DNA of 64,000 nucleotides from contig NC_015726.1 of NCBI RefSeq assembly GCF_000219215.1, forward strand, positions 2,046,001 through 2,110,000, given 5' to 3'. Positions 25,101-34,793 of the stretch are shown here, in pieces. Below the pieces are notes generated by a model. It did not search any database and was not told where the DNA came from. It worked only from the letters and a program-made list of their open reading frames with translations. Position numbers and translations under genes: made by a program. The DNA is from Cupriavidus necator N-1 (GTDB lineage Bacteria > Pseudomonadota > Gammaproteobacteria > Burkholderiales > Burkholderiaceae). Position 1 is the first letter of the stretch, and each line of letters starts with the position of its first letter.

Positions 25101-25689
25101 CGCGCGTGTCAGACAGGCGGTTTTCGGTCTCGCGGCGGCGTTCCTTGTACTTGGACACGCCCGCGGCCTCTTCCAGGAAGATGCGCATGTCATCGGGCTT
25201 GGCCTCGATGATGCGCGAGATCATGCCCTGCCCGATGATGGCGTAGGCGCGCGGGCCCAGGCCCGTGCCCAGGAAGATGTCCTGGATGTCGCGCCGGCGC
25301 ACCGGCTGGTTGTTGATGTAGTAGGACGAAGTGCCGTCGCGGGTCAGCACGCGCTTGACCGCGACTTCGGCGTACTGGCTCCACTGGCCGGCAGCGCGGC
25401 CCTCGGCATTATCGAACACCAGTTCGACACTCGCCCGGCCAGCCTGCTTGCGCGCGGTGGAGCCGTTGAAGATGACGTCCTGCATGGATTCGCCACGCAG
25501 CTCTGACGCACGTGACTCACCAAGCACCCAGCGCACCGCATCGATGATGTTCGATTTGCCGCAGCCGTTGGGACCTACGATGCCGACCAGTTGGCCGGGC
25601 ACTTGAAAATTGGTGGGATCGACAAATGACTTGAAGCCCGCCAGCTTGATCGAGGATAGTCGCACGGTTTCTCGTGTGGTATCGGCCAC
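22150..25689 (-). CDS. smc: Chromosome segregation ATPase SMC
   Basis: Core of the condensin-like complex that organises and segregates the chromosome. The 1179 residues match the family. Walker A is GPNGCGKS at 39-46. Coiled coil follows, with the hinge about 510-660, then the second coil, the LSGGEKALTAIALVFA signature and Walker B LLDEVDAPLDDAN near the C-terminus. It starts the smc-zipA-ligA-def run. The 407 bp upstream up to the divergent 26097 gene should hold its promoter, though no consensus pair is obvious. Confidence 0.98.
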
Positions 25690-26096
25690 TCCGGTATAGG
25701 AACCGGGGTCGGCCTGGTATCGGGGCTATTGCACTGTTCAGAAAGCCGGGCTGCGCGGGAGCCGGCGCGGCGTGACGCCAGCACCTCAAAATACCCCTCG
25801 GGCCCGAGAATTGGGGCTAATCATACCATCGCAGATGCCTTCGCCGGCCCGTTTGGCAGTCGCCCCGGCGTCATATCCCATTGCCGATTTCCCTTGCTAT
25901 TCCGCCCCTTACAAGCGATTCCGCATGCACTTTGACAGGCGCCGCAGGCGCTGTCAGCCATCCGTGCCGGCCAACCGTTGGGAAACTTATTAGGGTAAAT
26001 GCTAGTCTCTGATCTGTCGGCGTGACCTCGGATGCCCTCCGGGCCGCGCACCCATGAACGCCCCTCGCAGCCCTTGGCCAACCAGGAGGACAGAGC
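25690..26096. other. Divergent intergenic region smc / ferritin-like gene
   Basis: This 407 bp gap has no convincing coding frame. It carries a near-perfect inverted repeat at 25933-25956: TGACAGGCGCC, a GCA loop and GGCGCTGTCA, with one bulged G. A TTGACA overlaps its left arm, but no -10 stands at a proper distance. The repeat could be an operator or RNA hairpin for the plus-strand gene; neither is shown. Confidence 0.45.
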
Positions 26097-26924
26097 ATGA
26101 GTGAACCGTCAGCGGCCGCCCGGCCGTGGTCTGTCAGCGACATCAACTACCAGGCGATCGACGTGGAACGCGTACGCGGCGACCGCGACCTGTTCTACCT
26201 GCTGGTGTCAGCCTCGTTCATCGAGAGCGGGTCCGACACCTATGCCGGCAACCTTGCCACCTATTACGCCCGTGTGCCCGATGCGGCCGACTGGCTTGCC
26301 GAGCACTGGGAGGCCGAGGAACTGCAGCACGGGCTGGCGCTGCGGCGCTATGTCGAGCATGTCTGGCCGGAATTCGACTGGGAGCGCGGCTATGCGCGCT
26401 TCTTCGACGAGTACAGCAAGACCTGCTCGATCGACCAGTTCGAACCGACCGAGGGCCTGGAAATGGCGGCCCGCTGCGTGGTGGAAACCGGCACCGCCGC
26501 CTATTACCGCGCGCTGGAACAGGCCAGCGACGAACCGGTGCTGCGCGACCTGACGCGGCGCATCTCCAACGACGAGGTGCGGCACTACAAGCACTTCTAC
26601 CAGTACTTCAACCGCTTTGCGGCATCCGAGCGGCTGGGCCGGCTGCGCGTGCTGGGCGCGCTGGCGCGCCGGCTGCTGGAGATCAAGAACGAGGACGCCG
26701 CGATCGCGTTGCGCAATGTGTTGCGCATGGAGCGCGGCGTAGAGGCCGTGTCCGAAACCGAGGTGCGCGCGCTCAATGCGCGCGTGTCCGGCGTGATCCG
26801 GCGCAACATCCCCATCGAAATGACCGTGAAGATGCTGCTGCGGCCGCTGCACCTGCACCGCGGCGTGGAGCGCGCAGTGCGGGCGCCGCTGGTGGCAGTG
26901 GTGTCGCGGGTCATGCTGCACTGA
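26097..26924 (+). CDS. Ferritin-like di-iron carboxylate protein
   Basis: The 275-residue soluble protein shows a complete di-iron ligand set spaced as in ferritin-like four-helix bundles: Glu43, Glu75-x2-His78, Glu130 and Glu160-x2-His163. This 2 x (Glu...ExxH) pattern is shared with rubrerythrins, acyl-ACP desaturases and small oxygenases, so it probably binds two irons and reacts with O2 or peroxide. No rubredoxin domain or signal peptide is present. The substrate is unknown. An Arg-rich C-terminal tail (about 180-275) lies outside the bundle. An AGGAGGACAG ribosome-binding site precedes the ATG. It stands alone between divergent smc and a convergent DMT transporter. Confidence 0.75.
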   Translation: MSEPSAAARPWSVSDINYQAIDVERVRGDRDLFYLLVSASFIESGSDTYAGNLATYYARVPDAADWLAEHWEAEELQHGLALRRYVEHVWPEFDWERGYARFFDEYSKTCSIDQFEPTEGLEMAARCVVETGTAAYYRALEQASDEPVLRDLTRRISNDEVRHYKHFYQYFNRFAASERLGRLRVLGALARRLLEIKNEDAAIALRNVLRMERGVEAVSETEVRALNARVSGVIRRNIPIEMTVKMLLRPLHLHRGVERAVRAPLVAVVSRVMLH

Positions 26925-26938
26925 CCCGCGCACCGGGC

Positions 26939-27907
26939 TCAGTTACATGCCACTGCCTCGGCACCTGCTGCGGCCGGCGCCGGCGCGCGGCTGCGGTGCA
27001 CCAGCCCCGACAAGGCCCCGGCCGCCACGATGCACAGGCCGCCGGCCGCTTCCTTCCAGCTCAGCACCTCGGTCGCCAGCCACCACGCCGATACCGCCGC
27101 GATCACGATCTCGAACAGCATCAGCAGCGACACGCGGTTGGCCGGCAGCCGCTGCAGCCCGTATTGCACCACCGAGTTGCTGACCACCAGCACCGCCGCC
27201 AGGCCCAGCACCAGCATGCCCACGCTCACCTGCGCGCCCTGGACGATGGTCACCGACGGACCATCCAGCAGCAGCGCGGCCGGCACGCCCACCACCGTGC
27301 AGCCCAGGTAGACCACGACCGTGCGCACGCGTGCGTCCATATCCGGGAAGCGCTGGCCGGCGCGGCGCGACAGCACATTGTTGACGGCAAAGCCCATGCC
27401 GCCGATCAGGCCCGACCATTCCGCGGCGGAGCCTGGCAGCGGCACGCCGACCTCGGGCGTCCACAGCATCAGCCCGGCGCCGAACAGGGCCAGCGCCACC
27501 AGCGACAGCCCTGCCGCCGACAGCCGCTCGCCCAGGAACAGCCGGGCAAACAGCGCGGTCCAGACCGGGGTCAGGTAGAACAGCAGCAGCACACGCATCA
27601 CATGGCCGTTGACGCTGCCCCAGACGAAGCCGGCGTTGGTCACGCCCGCCGCCAGCCCGATGGCGACAAACAGCCAGTGCGGGCGCAGGCCGGCCAGGTG
27701 CCGGCGGAAGGCCAGCAGCGACAGCACCGCCGCGACCGAGCTGACCAGCGCCGCGGCGTGCATGCCGCCCAGGCCCCAGCCCGCCAGCACGCGGTACGGG
27801 AACCAGGCGATGCCCCAGACCGAGGCGCCGATCAGGATGGAAAGCGATGCCTTGACCGCATGGCGGTCGGCCGGCGCATGCTGCGCCGCAACAGTATTTG
27901 TGCTCAT
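26939..27907 (-). CDS. DMT/EamA family transporter
   Basis: A membrane exporter of the drug/metabolite superfamily with two EamA repeats and ten predicted membrane helices in 322 residues. The ATG at 27907 (MSTNTVAAQHAPAD) is preferred over the longer frame. The sequence is hydrophobic throughout, with the second repeat starting near AAEWSGLIGGMGFAVNN. The substrate is not predictable; relatives export amino acids or metabolites. It is convergent with the ferritin-like gene and divergent from dapC. Confidence 0.85.
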   Translation of the reverse strand: MSTNTVAAQHAPADRHAVKASLSILIGASVWGIAWFPYRVLAGWGLGGMHAAALVSSVAAVLSLLAFRRHLAGLRPHWLFVAIGLAAGVTNAGFVWGSVNGHVMRVLLLFYLTPVWTALFARLFLGERLSAAGLSLVALALFGAGLMLWTPEVGVPLPGSAAEWSGLIGGMGFAVNNVLSRRAGQRFPDMDARVRTVVVYLGCTVVGVPAALLLDGPSVTIVQGAQVSVGMLVLGLAAVLVVSNSVVQYGLQRLPANRVSLLMLFEIVIAAVSAWWLATEVLSWKEAAGGLCIVAAGALSGLVHRSRAPAPAAAGAEAVACN

Positions 27908-28064
27908 AAAGGGAATCCGTGCGAGGCGAGCCGGGCCGCCGGCCGGTGACAGCAGGCAGCGTCCGGACGGCGCCGGCGGCATCACCAGGGCGTGATGCCC
28001 GCCATCCGTGCTCGCGGCCGGCCGCGCGGGCCGGGCCGGCGCACGGAAACCCGCGCCGTTCCTC

Positions 28065-28070
28065 TATAAT
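28065..28070 (+). promoter_or_regulatory. Probable -10 box of dapC promoter
   Basis: A perfect TATAAT lies 30 bp before the dapC start codon. No good -35 hexamer is seen at 16-18 bp upstream, so the promoter may rely on other contacts or an activator. The transcript leader would be about 25 nt. Confidence 0.45.
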
Positions 28071-28100
28071 GCGTCGTTTTAACCGGCCCCGACTGACACT

Positions 28101-29300
28101 GTGAATCCGCGCCTCGACCTGCTCCAGCCCTACCCGTTCGAGAAACTGCGGGTGCTCTTTGCGCAGGTAAAGCCTGCCGACAAGCCGGCCATCAGCTTTG
28201 GCATCGGTGAACCCAAGCATCCGACGCCTGAGTTCATCAAGCAAGCGCTGGCAGAGTCGCTCGCGGGGCTGGCGAATTATCCCACAACGGCAGGTTCCGA
28301 TGCACTACGGCAGTGCATCGCCAGCTGGCTGGAACGCCGCTACGGCCTGCCCAAGGTCAACGCCGCCACTGAAGTGCTGCCGGTGACCGGCTCGCGCGAG
28401 GCGCTGTTCGCCTTTGCCCAGACCGTGGTCGACGGCACCCGTCCGGGCGCGCTGGTGCTGTGCCCCAACCCGTTCTACCAGATCTACGAAGGCGCGGCGC
28501 TGCTGGCCGGCGCCACCCCAGTGTTCGCCAACAGCGACCCGGCGCGCAACTTCGCCCCGGCCTTCGACCGCATTGCCGACGATGTCTGGCAGAAGGTGCA
28601 ACTGCTGTTCGTGTGCACGCCCGGCAACCCGACTGGTGCGGTGCTGTCGCTGGAAGACTGGAAGCAGCTGTTTGCGCTGTCGGACCGCTACGGCTTTGTG
28701 ATCGCCTCGGACGAGTGCTACTCCGAGATCTATTTCGACGAAGGCCGCGCCCCGCTGGGAGCGCTGGAAGCCGCGCACAAGCTGGGCCGCGGCCTTGACC
28801 GGCTGGTGATGTTCTCAAGCCTGTCCAAGCGCTCCAACGTGCCGGGCCTGCGCTCGGGCTTCGTCGCCGGCGATGCCGCGCTGCTGAAGAAATTCCTGCT
28901 ATACCGTACCTATCACGGCGGCGCCATGAACCCCGCGGTGCAGAGCGCAAGCATCGCCGCCTGGAACGACGAATCGCATGTGCGCGAGAACCGCGCCGCC
29001 TACGTGCGCAAGTTCAGCGAAGTGACGCCGATGCTGGCCGAGGTGCTGGACGTGGCGCTGCCCGATGCCGGCTTCTACCTGTGGGCCGATGTCTCGCGCA
29101 CCGGCCTCACCGATACCGAATTCGCCGCGCGCCTGCTGGCCGAGCAGAACGTGACCGTGCTGCCCGGCAGCTACCTGGCGCGCGAAGCCGACGGCATCAA
29201 CCCCGGCGCCAACCGCGTGCGCATGGCCCTGGTGGCCACGCCCGAGGAATGCCTGGAAGGTGCGCGCCGGATCGTGGAATTCTGCCGCGCGCTCGGCTGA
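28101..29300 (+). CDS. dapC: N-succinyldiaminopimelate aminotransferase DapC
   Basis: PLP enzyme converting N-succinyl-2-amino-6-ketopimelate to N-succinyl-LL-diaminopimelate in lysine and peptidoglycan synthesis. The 399-residue class I aminotransferase fold has SLSKRSNVPGLRSGF with PLP-binding Lys243. The start is GTG at 28101. The identification as DapC rather than another class I aminotransferase rests on the adjacent dapD and dapE. Confidence 0.93.
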   Translation: MNPRLDLLQPYPFEKLRVLFAQVKPADKPAISFGIGEPKHPTPEFIKQALAESLAGLANYPTTAGSDALRQCIASWLERRYGLPKVNAATEVLPVTGSREALFAFAQTVVDGTRPGALVLCPNPFYQIYEGAALLAGATPVFANSDPARNFAPAFDRIADDVWQKVQLLFVCTPGNPTGAVLSLEDWKQLFALSDRYGFVIASDECYSEIYFDEGRAPLGALEAAHKLGRGLDRLVMFSSLSKRSNVPGLRSGFVAGDAALLKKFLLYRTYHGGAMNPAVQSASIAAWNDESHVRENRAAYVRKFSEVTPMLAEVLDVALPDAGFYLWADVSRTGLTDTEFAARLLAEQNVTVLPGSYLAREADGINPGANRVRMALVATPEECLEGARRIVEFCRALG

Positions 29301-29318
29301 GCGCCAACCCATGACCGC

Positions 29319-29343
29319 GGCGCAGCCTGACCGCTGCGCCTTT
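29319..29343 (+). terminator. Hairpin between dapC and dapD
   Basis: GGCGCAGC pairs with GCTGCGCC around a CTGACC loop and is followed by TTT only. It is a weak terminator or attenuator between two genes of the same pathway, and could set the dapC/dapD ratio. Confidence 0.4.
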
Positions 29344-29369
29344 ATCCGATAACCACTGAAGAAACGCAT

Positions 29370-30197
29370 ATGACGCAAGCTCTGCAAGCCCTGATCGACC
29401 AGGCCTGGGAAGACCGCACCAGCCTGTCGCCCAAGTCCGCCCCCAACGACATCCGCGAGGCCGTCGCCAATGTCATCAGCCAGCTGGATTCCGGCGCGCT
29501 GCGCGTGGCCGAGAAGCAAGGCAAGGACTGGATCGTCAACCAGTGGGTCAAGAAAGCCGTGCTGCTGTCGTTCCGCCTGGAAGACAACGCGCCGATGAGC
29601 GCCGGCGGCTTTGCCCAGTTCTACGACAAGGTGCCGACCAAGTTCGCCAACTGGAGCGCCGACGACTTCGCCAAGGCCGGCTTCCGCGTGGTGCCACCTG
29701 CCGTGGCCCGCCGCGGTTCGTTCATCGCCAAGAACGCGGTGCTGATGCCGTCGTACGTCAATATCGGCGCCTACGTCGATGAAGGCACCATGGTCGACAC
29801 CTGGGCCACCGTCGGTTCGTGCGCGCAGATCGGCAAGAACGTCCACCTGTCGGGCGGCGTGGGCATCGGCGGCGTGCTGGAGCCGCTGCAGGCCAACCCG
29901 GTCATCATCGAAGACAACTGCTTTATCGGTGCGCGCTCGGAAGTGGTTGAAGGCGTGATCGTCGAAGAGAACTCGGTGATCTCGATGGGCGTGTACCTGG
30001 GCCAGTCGACCAAGATCTATGACCGCGAAACCGGCGAGATCCACTATGGCCGCGTGCCGGCGGGCTCGGTGGTGGTGGCGGGCAACCTGCCGTCCAAGGA
30101 TGGCAAGTACAGCCTGTACTGCGCCGTGATCGTGAAGAAGGTCGACGCGCAGACCCGCGCCAAGACCAGCCTGAACGACCTGCTGCGCGGCGACTGA
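29370..30197 (+). CDS. dapD: Tetrahydrodipicolinate N-succinyltransferase DapD
   Basis: Succinylates tetrahydrodipicolinate, committing it to the succinylase branch of lysine/DAP synthesis. The 275-residue product has an N-terminal helical domain and a left-handed beta-helix of hexapeptide repeats (about 105-230), including [20 protein letters not shown] and [14 protein letters not shown]. It lies 69 bp after dapC. Confidence 0.97.
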   Translation: MTQALQALIDQAWEDRTSLSPKSAPNDIREAVANVISQLDSGALRVAEKQGKDWIVNQWVKKAVLLSFRLEDNAPMSAGGFAQFYDKVPTKFANWSADDFAKAGFRVVPPAVARRGSFIAKNAVLMPSYVNIGAYVDEGTMVDTWATVGSCAQIGKNVHLSGGVGIGGVLEPLQANPVIIEDNCFIGARSEVVEGVIVEENSVISMGVYLGQSTKIYDRETGEIHYGRVPAGSVVVAGNLPSKDGKYSLYCAVIVKKVDAQTRAKTSLNDLLRGD

Positions 30198-30205
30198 GCG
30201 CGCCT

Positions 30206-30229
30206 GGCGCAGCCCGCAACGGCTGCGCC
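30206..30229 (+). terminator. GC-rich hairpin after dapD
   Basis: A perfect 9 bp stem GGCGCAGCC / GGCTGCGCC has a CGCAAC loop but no following T-run. A second GC-rich fold follows. It probably marks the dapD mRNA 3' end or a pause rather than efficient termination. Confidence 0.4.
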
Positions 30230-30290
30230 GCTCCGGGGCCCGCCCCCCGGGGCAGTATTTCCGTTGTCACCCCGCCTGGCCAGGCTGAAC

Positions 30291-30674
30291 ATGCCTTCCC
30301 TCCGCAAGCGACTCATGGCCCTGGATCCCACCACCGTCAGTACCGTGCTCTCCCTGCTGCCCACCATTCTCGAGCAGGCCAACAAGACCATCGAGAAACT
30401 GAAGAAGAACAAGCGCAAGGATGGAACGCCGGAAGGCGCAGTGGCCGACACGCGTGATCCCGCCGCCCGTATCGCCGAGCTGGAAGCCGCTGCCGTGCAG
30501 CAGGCCGAGGCCGTCAAGCTGCTGGCCGAGCAACATGCCATCACCATCGACGCACTGCGCAAGGAAGCCGCCCGGCTGGACCGCCGCCTGCGCCTGATGA
30601 CCGCGGTGGCCATGGGCGGCGTGGCGCTGGGCCTGGGCGGCCTGGTGATCGCGCTGAACCTGCTGTTCCGCTGA
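30291..30674 (+). CDS. Small membrane-anchored coiled-coil protein, unknown function
   Basis: With ATG at 30291 the product has 127 residues; a TTG at 30264 and an ATG at 30315 are alternatives. Residues about 25-45 are Lys-rich. Residues about 55-100 form an Ala/Glu/Leu-rich probable coiled coil. Residues about 102-124 are one membrane helix (Gly/Ala/Leu-rich) ending in FR at the C-terminus, the look of a tail-anchored protein. I do not recognise a family. It sits between dapD and the arsC-like gene on the same strand, so it may be co-expressed with the lysine/DAP genes. Confidence 0.7.
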   Translation: MPSLRKRLMALDPTTVSTVLSLLPTILEQANKTIEKLKKNKRKDGTPEGAVADTRDPAARIAELEAAAVQQAEAVKLLAEQHAITIDALRKEAARLDRRLRLMTAVAMGGVALGLGGLVIALNLLFR

Positions 30675-30696
30675 ATCCAATCCATCAAGACTAGCC

Positions 30697-32227
<1,531 letters not shown>

Positions 32228-32253
32228 TTTTTTTCGCCGAAAGACACCCATAC

Positions 32254-33147
32254 ATGGCAACGCCCTCTCCCCTGCGCACCGTGCGCGACCTGCTGCGTCT
32301 CGCAGTCTCGCGCTTTACCGCCGCGCGCCTGTCCTTCGGCCACGGCAGCGCCAATGCCTATGACGAAGCCGCCTACCTGGTGCTGCATACGCTGAACCTG
32401 CCGCTCGACACGCTCGACCCCTTCCTGGACGCGCGCCTGCTGCCCGAGGAAGTCGATGCCGTGCTCAAGGTCATCGACCGCCGCGTCAATGAGCGCGTGC
32501 CGGCCGCCTACATCACGCACGAGGCCTTTATGCACGGCCTGCGCTTCTACGTCGATTCACGCGTGATCGTGCCGCGCAGCTTTATCGGCGAACTGCTGCA
32601 GGACGGGCTGGAGCCGTGGGTCGGCGAGACCGACAGCATCGGCCCGGTGCTGGAGCTGTGCACCGGTTCCGGCTGCCTGCCGATCGTGGCCGCGCACGTC
32701 TGGCCGAACGCGAAGATCGACGCTGTCGACATCTCGCCCGACGCGCTCGCCGTGGCACGCCGCAACGTGGCCGACTACAAGATGGACGACCGCATCCGGC
32801 TGTATGAGGGCGACCTGTACGCGCCGCTGCCGCATGGCGCCACCTACGACGTGATCCTGACCAACCCGCCCTACGTCAACGAAGGCTCGATGCAGGCGCT
32901 GCCGCCGGAATACCTGGCCGAGCCGCGCATCGCCCTGGCCGGCGGCGACGACGGCATGGACGTGGTGCGGCGGATCATCGCCGGCGCCAAGGCGCGCCTG
33001 AACCCGGGCGGCGTGCTGGTGGTGGAGATCGGCAACGAGCACGCCAACGTGGAAGCTGCGTTCCCCGAGCTGGAAATCGTCTGGCTGCCGGTCAGCGCGG
33101 GGGATGAGCAGGTATTCCTGCTGACCTACGACGCCCTGCCGGGCTGA
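32254..33147 (+). CDS. prmB: 50S ribosomal protein L3 N5-glutamine methyltransferase PrmB
   Basis: SAM-dependent methylation of a Gln on ribosomal protein L3. The 297-residue product has the SAM motif LELCTGSGCLPIVAA and the Gln-methylating NPPY motif (Asn204). PrmB fits better than the release-factor enzyme PrmC because of the N-terminal domain and LEPWVGE region; the distinction is moderately sure. It follows dapE by 26 bp. Confidence 0.9.
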   Translation: MATPSPLRTVRDLLRLAVSRFTAARLSFGHGSANAYDEAAYLVLHTLNLPLDTLDPFLDARLLPEEVDAVLKVIDRRVNERVPAAYITHEAFMHGLRFYVDSRVIVPRSFIGELLQDGLEPWVGETDSIGPVLELCTGSGCLPIVAAHVWPNAKIDAVDISPDALAVARRNVADYKMDDRIRLYEGDLYAPLPHGATYDVILTNPPYVNEGSMQALPPEYLAEPRIALAGGDDGMDVVRRIIAGAKARLNPGGVLVVEIGNEHANVEAAFPELEIVWLPVSAGDEQVFLLTYDALPG

Positions 33148-33209
33148 GTAGACAGGCAGGCCTGCTCGCCTGCCGTGCAATCTGGGCGAACACCGGCCAC
33201 GCGCCGACC

Positions 33210-33520
33210 ATGCTGACCGCGCACGCTCTACACTCACTGCTAGGCACCACGTTCGGTCTTGTCACCGAACCGTCCGAGCGTGGCAGCGGCAGGACCGACT
33301 TCCTGCCGCCTGTCACCTGGCAGCCGCTGCGGTCGACCCGCATCCTGCATGTACGCACCGATGCAACCGGCCACTCGCGCAGGTGCGCCTGTGCATTTCC
33401 TCCGATAACAACAACAGCGTGCTCGCTCCGCAGCCGGTGCAGTGGCAAACCCTGCGCCCGCTGGTAGCGGCCGAGATCGCGCAGTACCGAGACTACGCGG
33501 CCCGAACAGGCCGCCGCTGA
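33210..33520 (+). pseudogene. Possible frameshifted small gene
   Basis: The 377 bp between prmB and the MFS gene hold two plus-strand frames that could join. The first starts ATG at 33210 and reads MLTAHALHSLLG...RTDATGHSR. The second, shifted, reads QVRLCISSDNNNSVLAP...AARTGRR and stops at 33520. The switch would be near 33370-33380. Joined, they give about 100 residues of ordinary composition; alone, the first frame turns into a Cys/Arg-rich unlikely tail. No family is recognised. A sequencing indel or a decayed gene are both possible, as is no gene at all. Confidence 0.3.
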
Positions 33521-33524
33521 AGCC

Positions 33525-34787
33525 GTGACCGCCAGCAACGCCCGCCTCCCCGGTTCGCCCGACGCCCTGCCCGCCCATGCCCCGGCAGCGCACGCCGCGC
33601 GCGGTATCGCCCTGCTGACGTTCGCCTTTGCGCTCAGCCAGTTCTTCCGCTCCTGCCTGGCGGTGATGGCGCCCGAGCTGCAGCATGATTTCGGGCTGTC
33701 GCCGGCGGGCTTTGGCGCACTGTCTTCGTCGTTCTTCCTGGCCTTTGCCGTGGCGCAAATCCCCGTGGGCGTTGCCTTCGACCGCTACGGCGTGGGGCGG
33801 CCGACCGCGCTGCTGCTGGCGGTGGGCGCCGTGTCGTCGATCCTGTTCGTGCTGGCGCCCAACGGCGCGGCGGCCACGCTGGCGCAGGTGGGGCTGGGGC
33901 TGGCGTGCGCGCCGGTCTTCATGGGCCTGCTGCATTTCGCCTCCGAGCAGCTGTCCGAGCGCGACTACACCCGCGTGGTCAGCCGCTCCAATGCCATGGG
34001 CATGATTGGCGCGCTGTGTGCCACGGCGCCGCTGGGCTGGGCCATCTCGCTGATCGGCTGGCGCCCGTCGATGGCGATATCGGCGCTGGGCATGGTCGCG
34101 GCCTGCTATGGCGTGTGGCGCTTCGTGCGCGACCAGGGCCATGCCGAGGCCCGCAGTGCGTCGTGGCCGGCGATGCTGTCGGAAAGCCTGCAGCTGCTGA
34201 AGCTGGCGCCGTTGTGGACGCTGATTCCGCTGTGCGTGGCAATGTCCGCCGGCACCGCCTTCCGCAATGCCTGGAGCGGCCCCTACCTGGCCGACGTGTT
34301 CGGCCTGGGCTCGGCGCCGCGCGGGGTGGCGCTGGCGCTGCTGAGCCTGGCCGGCTTCCTGACCGCCTTCCTGCTGCCGGTGCTGGTACGCCGCAACACG
34401 CTCAAGACCGCCATCGCCGGCTGGTCGTGCTTTGCCATGTCGGGCTCGTTCCTGCTGGCGTTATGGCCGGACAGCGGCATCGGCTACGGCGTGGCGATGA
34501 TGGCGCTGCTGTCGACCATCGGCATGCTGCACCCGCTGGTGATGGCGCAGGGCCGCGGGCTGGTCCCGCCGTCGCGGCGCGGGCGCGGGCTGGGCCTGCT
34601 CAACACCTTTGTGTTCCTGGGATCGGCGCTGACGTCATGGGGCTACGGGCTGATCGCCAATGCCGGCCATGTGCGTGGCTGGCCGCTGCCCTCCACCTAT
34701 GCGGCGATCTTCCTGTCCGCGGGCCTGCTGATTGCCGCCGCACTGGTGCCCTACTTCTTCAGCCAGCCGCACCCCACCAGTCATTAG
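33525..34787 (+). CDS. MFS transporter
   Basis: Major facilitator permease of 420 residues with twelve predicted helices. The loop 2-3 motif appears as GVAFDRYGVGRPT. The start is GTG at 33525. The substrate is unknown. It lies after the possible broken gene and is convergent with hipA, leaving only 6 bp between stops. Confidence 0.85.
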   Translation: MTASNARLPGSPDALPAHAPAAHAARGIALLTFAFALSQFFRSCLAVMAPELQHDFGLSPAGFGALSSSFFLAFAVAQIPVGVAFDRYGVGRPTALLLAVGAVSSILFVLAPNGAAATLAQVGLGLACAPVFMGLLHFASEQLSERDYTRVVSRSNAMGMIGALCATAPLGWAISLIGWRPSMAISALGMVAACYGVWRFVRDQGHAEARSASWPAMLSESLQLLKLAPLWTLIPLCVAMSAGTAFRNAWSGPYLADVFGLGSAPRGVALALLSLAGFLTAFLLPVLVRRNTLKTAIAGWSCFAMSGSFLLALWPDSGIGYGVAMMALLSTIGMLHPLVMAQGRGLVPPSRRGRGLGLLNTFVFLGSALTSWGYGLIANAGHVRGWPLPSTYAAIFLSAGLLIAAALVPYFFSQPHPTSH

Positions 34788-34793
34788 CCAGAC

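Noticed and set aside
22288..25506. Long uninterrupted frame on the plus strand opposite smc (and similar ones opposite bamA at 2342-4261 and opposite ligA-zipA at 18662-22243)
   Set aside because: High-GC codon bias leaves antisense frames open. Their translations are His/Arg/Gln-rich with no family motifs, while the opposite strand encodes clear conserved proteins.
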